Assembly (NCBI GenBank): GCA_025465355.1
Contig: JAODNN010000067.1
Location: forward strand, 1-64,000
DNA from: Blastococcus sp.
Lineage (GTDB): Bacteria; Actinomycetota; Actinomycetes; Mycobacteriales; Geodermatophilaceae
Direction: 5' to 3'
Length of the DNA: 64,000 nucleotides
The translations under genes were made by a program, and so were the position numbers. Position 1 is the first letter of the stretch; each line of letters starts with the position of its first letter. A model generated the notes under the pieces. The model made no database searches, was not told the DNA's origin, and worked only from the letters and a program-made list of their open reading frames with translations. Positions 38,234-46,654 of this stretch are shown piece by piece.

Positions 38234-39181
38234 TCAGCCGGTGGCGGCGGCGTTCTCGTGCTCCTCGACATCGGTGCGACTTCCCGGTGGCACGAGCGCC
38301 ATGGGGGAGGTGCAGTGCCTCAGGAGCCAGCGATGCGGTCCGTCCAGGGAGCGGTGCAGCACGCGGCCCGGGCCGGGGCTGAGCACGACCAACGGGGACG
38401 GGCACATGGCGGTGAGGAGCTGGCTGGGACTCGCGCCCGGCAGCTCGGTGAGGCTGACCTCGACGTCCGGGATCCGACGCTGCCACTGCGCCAGGTCGGC
38501 GGCGGCGTCCGGGGCGCCGTTGCGCGGCGATCGGGTCTGCAGCAGGAGCAGCGGCACCCGAGCGGCACGGGCCGCGTCAGCGGCGAAGCCGGCGACGGCT
38601 GCGTCGTCCGCCGCCTTGCCGATGCCCAGCACGGCGACGACCGGCCGGCCGGTGGGTGTGCGGCCCCGGAGCCGCGGCACGATGACGACCGGCGCCGGCG
38701 AGCGGGCGCTCACCCGCAGGGCGACCGACGCAAAGACCATCTCGTCGGCGGCGCCGGTCGTGGAACTGCCCAGAACCACCAGCTGACCACCGGCTGCCGC
38801 CCGCAGCAGGGCGGCCGCGGGATCACCGGGCACGACCTCCGTCGACGCGCGCACGCCCCGCGCGGCGTGCCGGGCGGCGGTGTAGGCCACCGCGGTGATC
38901 TGCCGGGCCCGGGGGAGCTCGGGGGACGGGGCACCCGAGACGTCCTGCCGGCCGAGGTAGTCGGCGGCGTGCAGGATCCGCAGCGGAGCATCCCGTCGCA
39001 CGGCCTCGCGGGCCGCCCACCTGACGGCACCAAGAGCGCAGTCGCTGCCGTCCACGCCGACGACGATCTCGCGCGGTGGCGGGCCCTCGGCTTCGGAGGG
39101 TCCGCCGGGCTGTTCGCCCGGCGAGGTGCGGGCGTCGTCGCCCGCGGGGTCGAGCGGGGTGCCGGGCGTCGACATCGACAC
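38234..39181 (-). CDS. Universal stress protein, two tandem domains
   Basis: A 315-aa protein with two USP modules. The first begins EIVVGVDGSDCALGAVRWAA at about residue 38 and ends with an ATP-type loop, QLVVLGSSTTGAADEMVFAS, related to the G-2x-G-9x-G-S/T pattern, then APVVIVP. The second starts GRPVVAVLGIGKAADDAAVA and is more degenerate, ending CTSPMALVPPG. A Pro/Gly-rich N-terminal 35 residues precede them. The GTG at 39181 has GGAGG 6 bp upstream; an ATG two codons later is less well placed. Such genes are abundant in stress-tolerant actinobacteria. Confidence 0.9.
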   Translation of the reverse strand: MSMSTPGTPLDPAGDDARTSPGEQPGGPSEAEGPPPREIVVGVDGSDCALGAVRWAAREAVRRDAPLRILHAADYLGRQDVSGAPSPELPRARQITAVAYTAARHAARGVRASTEVVPGDPAAALLRAAAGGQLVVLGSSTTGAADEMVFASVALRVSARSPAPVVIVPRLRGRTPTGRPVVAVLGIGKAADDAAVAGFAADAARAARVPLLLLQTRSPRNGAPDAAADLAQWQRRIPDVEVSLTELPGASPSQLLTAMCPSPLVVLSPGPGRVLHRSLDGPHRWLLRHCTSPMALVPPGSRTDVEEHENAAATG

Positions 39182-39349
39182 GGCGTACCTCCAGCGGCAG
39201 GTCGGTCCGTTCGGTTCCGAGCCTCCTCGCCCACGGGGACGGAAGGAAGGGCCACCGCTGTGCAGAAGTCGCGCGGTGCCGTGTGCATCGAGCCGAGGAA
39301 TGGGTAGGGCGCCGGTGGATCCCTTCCCGGCCCGCGTCGGAGGCTGCCT

Positions 39350-40006
39350 GTGTTCTCCTCTCGCCCCATCGTTCGCGTCCTGCTCGGTCTGGCCCTCGCC
39401 TGTGGTGGTGCCGTGGCGCTGGTGGGAGGGCTGTACCTGCGAGGGCCAGGCCTGATCGCCGTCTGGGTGACCGGTGGCCTGGTGGGCTGCCTGGCGGCGG
39501 GGATCGCCCGGGAGGCGCCTGGGTCTGCGCGGACCGCACCGCTCGACGCGGCGGTGCGGGCCGGCGGCTGGACGATGCTCGCGCTGTTGATCCTGTCCGG
39601 AACGGCGGTCGTCTCCACCGGCGTGGTCGCGGTGGTGGTCGGAGCCGCCATGATCGGCCTCCTCGTCGTCCGGACCCTGCGCGGCCGAGGGGCCGGGCGG
39701 GCCACGCCCCCGGCGCCCGGCTCCCTCGTTCCACCGGCCCCGGACGCCGTCGCCACCGCCGGTCCGGTGCCCGGGCTCAGCACGCGCGCGCTGGGCCGGG
39801 AATGGCTGCGCACCACGGCGCTGCTCGCCGGGGGCCTGGCGCTCGCCGACCGCGCCGCCCTGGTCCGCCGGCGGCAGGAGGTCCTCGACGAGCTGGAACG
39901 GCGCGATCCCGTGGGTTTCGGCCGGTGGCTGGGCGCCGCGGGACCGGAGTCCGATCCCGCGGACTACGTGCGCGGCGAGCGCACCGCAGGCACCGACGCG
40001 GCCTGA
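39350..40006 (+). CDS. Hypothetical membrane protein
   Basis: A 218-aa protein I do not recognise. Four hydrophobic helices are seen at about residues 6-27, 31-49, 70-90 and 92-108 (the last two in WTMLALLILSGTAVVSTGVV and beyond). They are followed by a Pro/Ala-rich linker and a charged helical C-terminus (RRRQEVLDELERRDPVGFGR) likely in the cytoplasm. The GTG at 39350 has GGAGG 6 bp upstream. It is divergent from the USP gene across 168 bp and precedes tRNA-Thr. The ending PADYVRGERTAGTDAA has a motif seen in other small actinobacterial membrane proteins, but no function follows. Confidence 0.75.
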   Translation: MFSSRPIVRVLLGLALACGGAVALVGGLYLRGPGLIAVWVTGGLVGCLAAGIAREAPGSARTAPLDAAVRAGGWTMLALLILSGTAVVSTGVVAVVVGAAMIGLLVVRTLRGRGAGRATPPAPGSLVPPAPDAVATAGPVPGLSTRALGREWLRTTALLAGGLALADRAALVRRRQEVLDELERRDPVGFGRWLGAAGPESDPADYVRGERTAGTDAA

Positions 40007-40022
40007 CCGGGGCAGCGCCACC

Positions 40023-40028
40023 TACGAT
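40023..40028 (+). promoter_or_regulatory. Candidate -10 element for tRNA-Thr
   Basis: TACGAT lies 26 bp before the mature 5' end of the tRNA, allowing a short 5' precursor for RNase P processing. No matching -35 is evident. Confidence 0.4.
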
Positions 40029-40039
40029 CAGGGCGGTCA

Positions 40040-40059
40040 CCGGCGGTGGCCACCGCCGG
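40040..40059. repeat. Perfect 20-bp palindrome overlapping the tRNA 5' end
   Basis: CCGGCGGTGGCCACCGCCGG reads the same on both strands. Its last 5 bases are the first bases of tRNA-Thr. In the precursor RNA it could compete with the acceptor stem. Confidence 0.8.
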
Positions 40060-40127
40060 CGTGGCGCAACTGGTAGCGCACCCGACTTGTAATCGGGCGG
40101 TTCGGGGTTCGAGTCCCCGCGTCGGCT
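40055..40127 (+). tRNA. tRNA-Thr (anticodon TGT)
   Basis: Cloverleaf read by hand: acceptor stem GCCGGCG (40055-40061) with CGTCGGC (40120-40126, one G-T pair); D stem GCGC/GCGC; anticodon stem CCCGA/TCGGG around loop CTTGTAA with anticodon TGT at 40088-40090, reading ACA; T arm CGGGG-TTCGAGT-CCCCG; discriminator T. No CCA is encoded. The bases after it repeat TCGGCTCAC. No integrase or att-like duplication was found nearby. Confidence 0.95.
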
Positions 40128-40217
40128 CACATCGGCTCACGATCCGGTCCGGGAGCGTTCGTCGAGCCCGGCCCGGGGAATCTGGACGTTCCCCTTCCGG
40201 CGCGACACCATGACCAG

Positions 40218-43007
40218 GTGATCGGGACGGCCTCTTCAGCGGTCCCCTACATCGGTCGCGAGGAACACCGGGCCGCGGTGGCCGCGGCATTCGCGGAAGC
40301 CGGGCACGTCGTCGTGATCCGCGGCGAGGCCGGCGTGGGCAAGTCCTCCCTCGTGGCAGCCGAGCGAGCCGGCGCTGCCACCGACGTCATCGAGGGGTGG
40401 TGCATGCAGCTGGCGGGTCAGCCGTTGCCGCTGGCCGCGCTCGAGCAGCTCTTCGACGCCCGCGGTGGCTGGCCGTCGGCGGCCGAGGGGCCGACAGAGC
40501 AACTGTCCTCCGAGCAGCGTCTCAAGGCGGTTCGGCAGTGGGCCGACGCGCTCGCGCCGGGCGGTTCGACGTCGGTGACCACGATCGTCGTCGAGGACCT
40601 GCAGTGGGCCGACGAGACGACCTGCGACTTCCTCGTCTACCTGGCGGTCACGGCCGGTCGCCGCCGGCTCAGCCTGGTCATCACCCTGCGCGACGACGAG
40701 GCCCCGAGCGTGGGGCGGATGCCCCAGGCGGTGGCCGAACTCTCCCGGCTGCCCGGCGCGCGGATCCTGGAGCTCGAACGTCTGGGGCGCGACGACTTCG
40801 CCGAGCTGGTCACCGTGTTGACCGGTGGAGAGCGGCTCGATCTCGACGCCTGGTACGAGCAGTCACAGGGCAACCCGTACCTGCTCGGTGAGCTGGTCAA
40901 GGATCCCGGCGCCCGCCGGGTGAAGGACGTGCTGCTCTCCCGCGTACGCACCCTCGGGCGCGACGCCACCGAGCTGGTCGGGCTGGCCGCCATCTTCGGG
41001 CTCTGGGTGGACGACCACCACCTGCACCGCGCCTCGGCACTGGCCGCCGACCGCTACACCGCCGCCGTCCACGAGGCGATCGACGCCGGGGTCTTCGTGG
41101 TGGACGGCTCGGACTACGCGTTCCGGCACAGCCTCATGTGCGAGGCGGTCCTCTCCCAGCTGCTGCCGGTCGAGCGCCGCCTGCTGCACGAGCGGGCCGC
41201 GCAGACCCTGGGCGACGGCCCGAACGACGACGTCGTGACGGCGGCGGCGGTCAGCCTGCACTGGGCGGCCGCCGGGGCCCCGGACCGGGCAGCCGAGTGG
41301 AGCCTGCAGGCGGCGCGCAAGGCCCGGTCGCTCAACGCGTTCACCGAAGCCTGGGCGCACTACCAGCGGGCCCTCGAGGTCGGCCGGCGTCTCGGCCCGG
41401 ATGCCGACGGCGGGCTCGATCTCGCACTCGAGGCCGCCGGTACCGCCCGGCTGGCCGGTGATCCCGCCGCCGCGGCATCCCTGCTCGAGGCGGCGCTGGC
41501 GGCGCATCCGTCGGAGGGCGCCGAGCGGGCGAGCGCGCTGGAGCGGCTCGGCTGCTTCCTCTGGGAGGCGGGGCTGACCAGCCGCAGCGTCACCGCCTAC
41601 GCCCAGGCCGCCGCCGCGCTGGGCCCGGAGGTCACCGCCTGCCACGCCCAGGTCTGGGGCGCGCTGGCCCGCTCCTCGTTCATCATGGCCGAGTTCGACG
41701 ACGCGGTCCGGCTCTCCGATCGAGCGGTGTCGGCGGCGCGGGAGCACGGCACGACCGCCGTCCTGGCCGACGCGCTCACCACCCGCGGCGCGGCCGCCGC
41801 GTTCCAGGGGCGCCTCGGCGCCTTGGACGTGCTGCGCGAGGGGGTGCGGCTGGCGAGGGACGTCGAGGACCGCGCGGTCCTCTGCCGGAGCTACGCCAAT
41901 CTCATCCTGGCCTACGAGTTCAGCGGGCTCCCGACGGAGGCCTGCGACGCCGCTCTCGAGGGGCTCGGCCTGCTGCCCGAGTACGGTCTCGAGCTGGCCG
42001 TCGGAGCCGCTCTGGCCTGCAACGCCGCGAACATGCTCCGCCGGCGGGGTCACTACGCGCAGTGCGCGGCGGTGCTCGCCGAGCTCCTCGACGGCCGGGT
42101 GGTCCAGGGTCAGGGCCTGCACCTGCACCTCGAGCGGGCCGAGCTCCAGCTCGCCATGGGCGATCCCGTCGCCGCCCGGGCGAGCCTCGCGGCGGCGGCG
42201 TCGCTGTGCGACGTCGACGAACCGGCCGTCGTCGCGGCTGTGGCGACCGCGACCGCCGAGCTGCTGAGGCAGGAGGGCGATCCCGACGGCTGCTACCGCA
42301 CGGTGGACGACGCCCTCGGCCGGCTCGCGGGCACCCAGGACAAGCACTTCCGCACGGAGCTCGTCGTTCTCGGGCTGCGCAACGAGGCCGACCGGACCGC
42401 CGCCGCGCCCGGCCGGGTCGATACCGCCGGTGCGGCACGGATCGCCAGGCTGGCGGCGGAGCTCGACCACGTGGAGCCGGCGGCGGACGACGACGTGAAC
42501 TACGCCGCCGACCACCGGACGGCACGCAACGAGCTGGCCCGTGCCGGGGGAGTGGCCACCGCCGAGGGCTGGGCCGACAGCGTCCGGCTCTGGCGGGCGG
42601 CGCTGCGTCCCCGGGAGGAGGCGTACGCGTTGTTCCGCCAGGCCGAGTGCCACGCGGAGGCCAAGCAACGGGACAAGGCCGCCTCTGCGGCGACGGTCGC
42701 CCGCGAGATGGCCCGGCAGCTGGGCGCGGTGCCGGTGCTGGCCGAGGTGGACGCGCTCATGGCCCGCAGCCGGCTCTCCGCGGCGCCGGCCCCGCGGGTG
42801 TCAGCGGAGTCGCGGCCGTACGGGCTCACCGAGCGGGAGTACGAGATCCTCGCGTTGTTGGGCACCGGTGCGACCAATCGGCAGATCGCCCGAAGATTGT
42901 TCATCAGTGATCGCACAGTGGGGGTCCATGTGTCCCGCGTTCTGCATAAGCTGCAGGTCACCAACCGTGCGCAGGCCGCAGCATTCGCGGTCAAGGTCGC
43001 CCGGTAA
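40218..43007 (+). CDS. Large ATP-binding LuxR-family (LAL/MalT-like) transcriptional regulator
   Basis: A 929-aa STAND-type regulator. The N-terminal AAA-like ATPase has Walker A RGEAGVGKSSLV (about residues 35-46) and Walker B TIVVEDLQWAD. A long central region (about 380-830) is helical and Ala/Leu-rich, like TPR arrays that bind inducers. The C-terminus is a LuxR helix-turn-helix: PYGLTEREYEILALLGTG, then ATNRQIARRLFISDRTVGVH. The signal and target operon are unknown; nothing nearby is an obvious metabolic target. The GTG at 40218 is the first start before the conserved VPYIGREEH segment, with only a weak ribosome site. The first bases of the last 150 bp are less GC-rich than the rest. Confidence 0.92.
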   Translation: MIGTASSAVPYIGREEHRAAVAAAFAEAGHVVVIRGEAGVGKSSLVAAERAGAATDVIEGWCMQLAGQPLPLAALEQLFDARGGWPSAAEGPTEQLSSEQRLKAVRQWADALAPGGSTSVTTIVVEDLQWADETTCDFLVYLAVTAGRRRLSLVITLRDDEAPSVGRMPQAVAELSRLPGARILELERLGRDDFAELVTVLTGGERLDLDAWYEQSQGNPYLLGELVKDPGARRVKDVLLSRVRTLGRDATELVGLAAIFGLWVDDHHLHRASALAADRYTAAVHEAIDAGVFVVDGSDYAFRHSLMCEAVLSQLLPVERRLLHERAAQTLGDGPNDDVVTAAAVSLHWAAAGAPDRAAEWSLQAARKARSLNAFTEAWAHYQRALEVGRRLGPDADGGLDLALEAAGTARLAGDPAAAASLLEAALAAHPSEGAERASALERLGCFLWEAGLTSRSVTAYAQAAAALGPEVTACHAQVWGALARSSFIMAEFDDAVRLSDRAVSAAREHGTTAVLADALTTRGAAAAFQGRLGALDVLREGVRLARDVEDRAVLCRSYANLILAYEFSGLPTEACDAALEGLGLLPEYGLELAVGAALACNAANMLRRRGHYAQCAAVLAELLDGRVVQGQGLHLHLERAELQLAMGDPVAARASLAAAASLCDVDEPAVVAAVATATAELLRQEGDPDGCYRTVDDALGRLAGTQDKHFRTELVVLGLRNEADRTAAAPGRVDTAGAARIARLAAELDHVEPAADDDVNYAADHRTARNELARAGGVATAEGWADSVRLWRAALRPREEAYALFRQAECHAEAKQRDKAASAATVAREMARQLGAVPVLAEVDALMARSRLSAAPAPRVSAESRPYGLTEREYEILALLGTGATNRQIARRLFISDRTVGVHVSRVLHKLQVTNRAQAAAFAVKVAR

Positions 43008-43038
43008 CCGTCGGACGGTCCGCGCGAAAGGGCATTTC

Positions 43039-43245
43039 ATGTCACCGGTCAAATTGTCGCTGTGGGGTTCCGGGGACGGCGCCGAGGAATCCTTCGAGCT
43101 GCCCGACGAGCTCGTGGGCAAGCTGCGGGAGACCGTCGACGCCCACCCTGACTTCACGTTGAGCGACGCGTTCCGGCAGGGCATCGAGCACGTGGTCGAC
43201 AACGGCCCGCGCGGCGGCTCCGGGCCGATGCGCCCCGCTCCCTGA
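43039..43245 (+). CDS. Small hypothetical protein (68 aa)
   Basis: Encodes MSPVKLSLWGSGDGAEESF and onward, with a helical segment DELVGKLRETVDAHPDFTLS followed by DAFRQGIEHVVDNGP. There is no signal peptide, membrane helix or cysteine. The strand-plus-two-helices pattern is loosely reminiscent of a ribbon-helix-helix DNA-binding fold, which is speculative. The ATG has GAAAGGG 6-12 bp upstream and begins 31 bp after the LAL regulator, so they may be cotranscribed. Its end is 2 bp from the stop of the convergent ECF sigma gene. Confidence 0.65.
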   Translation: MSPVKLSLWGSGDGAEESFELPDELVGKLRETVDAHPDFTLSDAFRQGIEHVVDNGPRGGSGPMRPAP

Positions 43246-43247
43246 CC

Positions 43248-43823
43248 TCAGGCGAACCTCGACTCGAGCTGCGTGCGCAGCGCGCGGACCGCGCGTCCCC
43301 GCAGCGGGCCGAGGCTGCCCCGCGGGATGCCGAGCTCGCGGCTGAGCGCGTCGTAGGACGCCGGCTCGCGCAGCAGGGCGCGGACCAGCCGGCGCTGGGT
43401 GTCCGGAAGCGTCTCCACCGCCCGGTCCAGCGCCCGGCTCAGTTCCCGCTGCATCATCGCCGCGGCCATCTCCTGGTCGTCGGGGGAGACGGAGTCGGCG
43501 ACGTCCTGGCTCGGGACCGTCCGCTGCTGGCTCCGCACGACTGCCAGCGCCTCCCGGCGGGCGGTGGTCGACAGCCAGCCGGGCAGGCGCTCGGGGTCGT
43601 TGATCCGGGATGCGTTGCTGAGCAGCAGCACCCACGTGCGCTGTACGGCCTCGTCCACGTCGGCGTCGTTGCGGAGGACCGCCCGGGCCGATCCCCGCAG
43701 GAGGCCCTCGTAGCGCCGGACCGTCACCTGCCAGGTCGACTCGTCACCAGCGGCCAGGCGGGCGAGCAGGTCCCGGTCAGGAGAGGTCGCGGCGGGGTGG
43801 ATGGCGTAGGCGAGAGCAGGCAT
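43248..43823 (-). CDS. ECF-type RNA polymerase sigma factor
   Basis: A 191-aa sigma factor. Region 2 is at about residues 20-95 (ARLAAGDESTWQVTVRRYEG, then AVQRTWVLLLSNASRINDPE and PGWLSTTARREALAVVRSQQ). Region 4 is at about 130-185, LPDTQRRLVRALLREP followed by a helix-turn-helix YDALSRELGIPRGSLGPLRG. The ATG at 43823 is chosen for its GGAG about 8 bp upstream and because family similarity begins there. No anti-sigma gene is adjacent; the nearest neighbours are a 68-aa protein and dodecin. Confidence 0.9.
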   Translation of the reverse strand: MPALAYAIHPAATSPDRDLLARLAAGDESTWQVTVRRYEGLLRGSARAVLRNDADVDEAVQRTWVLLLSNASRINDPERLPGWLSTTARREALAVVRSQQRTVPSQDVADSVSPDDQEMAAAMMQRELSRALDRAVETLPDTQRRLVRALLREPASYDALSRELGIPRGSLGPLRGRAVRALRTQLESRFA

Positions 43824-44032
43824 CGGAGGGGCTCCTTCGGCGGCGGCGACGACGTGTCGATGCCGCCGAAGTCTTCGAGCGGAGCGGGTCCGGCAAATCC
43901 GCCGGACGACGTATCCGGGGCGACGGAAACGACGTACGCCGAGACGAGGTGTGCAGCCGCCCCGACGTACGCACTGCCGTGCCAGGGTCGGGGCGACCAC
44001 CAACTCGGACAGTGCAGTGATGAGGAGATGCC

Positions 44033-44242
44033 GTGAGTGATCACGTGTACGGGCTGCGAGAGGTCGTCGGCACGAGCACGACCAGCGTCGACGACGCCGT
44101 CCGGACGGCGATCCGAAGGGCCGCCCGGACCGTCCGCAACATCGAATGGTTCGAGGCGAGCGAGGTCCGCGGCCAGGTGGTCGACGGCGACGTCGGCTAC
44201 TTCCAGGTGACGGTGAAGTTCGGGTTCCGGATCGAGGAGTGA
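44033..44242 (+). CDS. Dodecin family flavin-binding protein
   Basis: A 69-aa dodecameric flavin store. The family pattern is nearly complete: VYGLREVVGTSTTSVDDAVR, then IEWFEASEVRGQVVDG with the Trp that stacks on the isoalloxazine ring, and VGYFQVTVKFGFRIEE at the end. The GTG at 44033 has GAGGAGATG just upstream. Dodecins bind FMN or riboflavin and may protect against light or oxidative damage. The gene is transcribed divergently from the ECF sigma gene across 209 bp. Confidence 0.95.
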   Translation: MSDHVYGLREVVGTSTTSVDDAVRTAIRRAARTVRNIEWFEASEVRGQVVDGDVGYFQVTVKFGFRIEE

Positions 44243-44246
44243 GCGC

Positions 44247-44645
44247 TCAGTCGAAGCTGCCCGAACCGTCCCGGCGGTACGGGGAGAGCCGCTCCACGCG
44301 CTCGCGCTCGGACCTCTCGGCCCGCACGCGGGCGGCCGTGCCCGGCGGGTAGCCGGCCTTGGCGGCGCGGTGCTCGATCGTCTCGGTCATGAAGGCCATC
44401 GAGAACGTCAGCCCGATGAAGAGCCCGCCGACGGCCGCCGACGCCCGGTAGCCGAACGGCACCGGGACGGCGACCAGGCACAGCACCACGAGCGGCGACA
44501 TCTGCACCAGAGCCCGGGCGAAGTGCCGGAGGATCCAGGTGCGCCGCGTCGTGTCGGCCAGCACCCAGGGCGAGAGGCGGCGGGGGAGGCCGCCGCCGAG
44601 CGCGTACCAGATCCACTGCAGGGGGTTCGGCCGTTGTGCCCGCAC
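44247..44645 (-). CDS. DUF5313 family membrane protein
   Basis: A 132-aa actinobacterial membrane protein of unknown role. The N-terminal PNPLQWIWYALGGGLPRRLS and WVLADTTRRTWILRHFARA are characteristic. Two helices follow at about residues 58-76 and 80-100 (SPLVVLCLVAVPVPFG, ASAAVGGLFIGLTFSMAF). The C-terminal 35 residues are basic and acidic in alternation and cytoplasmic. The GTG at 44645 is the best start before the conserved block; the ribosome site is weak. Its stop lies 4 bp from that of the dodecin gene, a tight convergent pair. Confidence 0.82.
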   Translation of the reverse strand: MRAQRPNPLQWIWYALGGGLPRRLSPWVLADTTRRTWILRHFARALVQMSPLVVLCLVAVPVPFGYRASAAVGGLFIGLTFSMAFMTETIEHRAAKAGYPPGTAARVRAERSERERVERLSPYRRDGSGSFD

Positions 44646-44744
44646 CCCTCGACGGTAAGCCGTTCGAGAGCGTCCGTACGCGTGCCGTTGCCCGCGGACG
44701 TCACCGGGAGGACACTCCCCGCACCGCGCCTTGAGGAGGCCGTC

Positions 44745-45176
44745 GTGCAGATCAGCCAAGTGTTGCGTCACAAGGGCCATGAGGTGGCAACCATCGACGG
44801 CTCGGAGAGCGTCCGCACGGCGTTGGCGGTCCTCGCCGAGCACCGCATCGGTGCCCTGGTCGTCTCGTCCGACGGTGAGCGGGTCGAGGGCATCCTGTCG
44901 GAACGAGACGTGGCCCGTGGGCTGCACGAGCACGGCGCGGCCCTCCTCACCGAGCCGGTGTCCAGCGTGATGACCTCGCCGGTGCACACGTGCACCCCGC
45001 ACGTGAGCGTCACCGAGCTCGCGCAGACGATGACCGACCACCGCTTTCGCCACGTGCCGGTGGTCGAGGACGCGAAGCTGATCGGAATCGTCTCGATCGG
45101 CGACGTCGTCAAGGCCCGCCTCGACGAGCTCGAGGACGAGCGCAAGCACATGGTCGACTACATCCAGACCGCCTGA
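44745..45176 (+). CDS. CBS-domain pair protein
   Basis: A 143-aa protein made of two CBS motifs, VRTALAVLAEHRIGALVV at about 24-41 and SVTELAQTMTDHRFRHVPVV at about 87-106, each followed by the GIL/GIV-S-DV closing motif. Such stand-alone pairs bind adenosyl nucleotides and act as energy or redox sensors. The GTG at 44745 has a GAGGAGG 8 bp upstream. The C-terminal acidic/basic helix DELEDERKHMVDYIQTA is common in this subfamily. It is divergent from the DUF5313 gene, 99 bp apart. Confidence 0.93.
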   Translation: MQISQVLRHKGHEVATIDGSESVRTALAVLAEHRIGALVVSSDGERVEGILSERDVARGLHEHGAALLTEPVSSVMTSPVHTCTPHVSVTELAQTMTDHRFRHVPVVEDAKLIGIVSIGDVVKARLDELEDERKHMVDYIQTA

Positions 45177-45246
45177 AGCAGGACCCCGCTCCTCCTCACC
45201 CCTCGCACGCTCGGGCGGGACCCGGGAGGCGGCGTACGGTGCGGCC

Positions 45247-46164
45247 GTGGACGAGCGTCGCCTGGGGGTGGTTTCCGGGCTCGGCGCCTACGCGCTCTGG
45301 GGCCTGTTCCCGCTGTACTTCCCCCTGCTGGAGCCGGCCGGCGGCGTCGAGATCGTGGCGCATCGCGTGCTGTGGTCGCTGCTGTTCATCGCGGTACTGC
45401 TGACCGTCGTCCGCCGCTGGTCGCACGTGCGTGCGGCGGTCGCCGACCGGCGCACGCTGCTGGTGCTCGGTGGGGCCGCCGTGCTCATCTGCGGGAACTG
45501 GCTGGTGTTCGTCTACGGGGTCAACTCCGGGCACGTCGTCGAGACCTCCCTCGGCTACTTCATCAATCCGCTGGTGAGCGTGCTCCTCGGCGTCGTCGTG
45601 TTCAGCGAGCGGCTGCGGCCGATGCAGTGGGCTGCTGTCGTCATCGCTGCCATCGCCGTCGTGGTCCTCGCCGTCGACTACGGCCGGCCGCCGTGGATCG
45701 CACTGAGCCTGGCGCTGACCTTCGGCCTCTACGGGCTGATGAAGAAACTGGTCGTGGTCGAGGCAGCGCCCGGTCTGTTCGTGGAGACGGCCCTGGTCGC
45801 CGTTCCCGCAGCCGTCGTGCTGGGGGTCCTGCACGCGCACGGCTCCGGGACGTTCGGCAACGCCGGGGCGGGCCACGCGTTCCTGCTGGCCAGTTCAGGC
45901 ATCGCGACGGCGATCCCGCTGCTGCTGTTCGCGGCTGCGGCGCGCCGGATCCCGCTGTCGACGGTCGGCCTCCTGCAGTACCTCACGCCCTCGATGCAGC
46001 TGCTGATCGGCGTATTCGTCTACCGCGAACCGATGCCGCCGGTGCGGCTCGCCGGATTCGCGATCGTGTGGCTGGCGCTGGCCGTCTTCACGGTGGACAG
46101 CCTGCGACACGCCCGGAGCGGAAGCCGGCGTGCGGTTGCGGAGGTCGTCCCCGCCGGTCTCTGA
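45247..46164 (+). CDS. rarD: EamA family transporter RarD
   Basis: A 305-aa drug/metabolite superfamily permease with ten helices. It begins DERRLGVVSGLGAYALWGLF; the RarD-type features are FPLLEPAGGVEIVAHRVLWS, the GNWLVFVYGVNSGHVVETSL segment and the late LLQYLTPSMQLLIGVFVYRE. RarD was named for chloramphenicol sensitivity, but the real substrate is unknown. TACGGT at 45235-45240 stands 6 bp before the GTG, pointing to a leaderless message. The TACGGT and start follow the CBS gene by 70 bp. Confidence 0.92.
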   Translation: MDERRLGVVSGLGAYALWGLFPLYFPLLEPAGGVEIVAHRVLWSLLFIAVLLTVVRRWSHVRAAVADRRTLLVLGGAAVLICGNWLVFVYGVNSGHVVETSLGYFINPLVSVLLGVVVFSERLRPMQWAAVVIAAIAVVVLAVDYGRPPWIALSLALTFGLYGLMKKLVVVEAAPGLFVETALVAVPAAVVLGVLHAHGSGTFGNAGAGHAFLLASSGIATAIPLLLFAAAARRIPLSTVGLLQYLTPSMQLLIGVFVYREPMPPVRLAGFAIVWLALAVFTVDSLRHARSGSRRAVAEVVPAGL

Positions 46165-46303
46165 GACCTGCGGGGCCTGTGACTGACGGTGCGGAAGTGC
46201 TGTTCCGGTCGGATCCCTGGCACTGTCGGTGCCCCGGTCTACCGTCGGGGCCGAGCCGCTCCCGACGGTGGGGTGGCCAGGTACGGCAGGAGAAGGACGA
46301 CCC

Positions 46304-46627
46304 ATGACCAGCGACCCGATCCCGGTGGTCTCCCCACCCCGGGACGAGGGGTCCGGGGAGGCTTTTGTGCAGGTCGCGGCCGCGGGGCTGTCGCGGCGAG
46401 AGCACGAGATGCTCGTGTTCGAGCGGCAGTGGTGGCGCCGGGCCGGCGCCAAGGAGACTGCGATCCGTGACAGTTTCGGCCTCCCGCCGACTCGTTACTA
46501 CCAGGTGCTCAACGCCCTGGTCGACCGTCCGGACGCCCTCGCGGCCGACCCGCTCCTGGTCAGGCGCCTGCGGCGACTGCGTTCGGCCCGGCAACTGAAG
46601 AGATCTCTTCAGGGTCCTGTCCAATGA
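46304..46627 (+). CDS. DUF3263 domain protein
   Basis: A 107-aa protein whose core, LSRREHEMLVFERQWWRRAG and AIRDSFGLPPTRYYQVLNAL, is the DUF3263 pattern. It looks like a helix-turn-helix (KETAIRDSFGLPPTRYYQ), so DNA binding is likely though undemonstrated. The C-terminal RRLRRLRSARQLKRSL is basic. It corresponds to Rv0430 in M. tuberculosis, which likewise precedes a LytR_C protein gene (Rv0431). The ATG at 46304 has AGGAGAAGG about 6 bp upstream. Confidence 0.9.
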   Translation: MTSDPIPVVSPPRDEGSGEAFVQVAAAGLSRREHEMLVFERQWWRRAGAKETAIRDSFGLPPTRYYQVLNALVDRPDALAADPLLVRRLRRLRSARQLKRSLQGPVQ

Positions 46628-46654
46628 GAGTTACAACCATTAGATTCGGTCACC

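Noticed and set aside
40055-40217. tRNA-Thr as an integration site for a mobile element
   Set aside because: No integrase, no duplicated tRNA 3' end and no compositional shift nearby; the flanking 9-bp repeat is too short.
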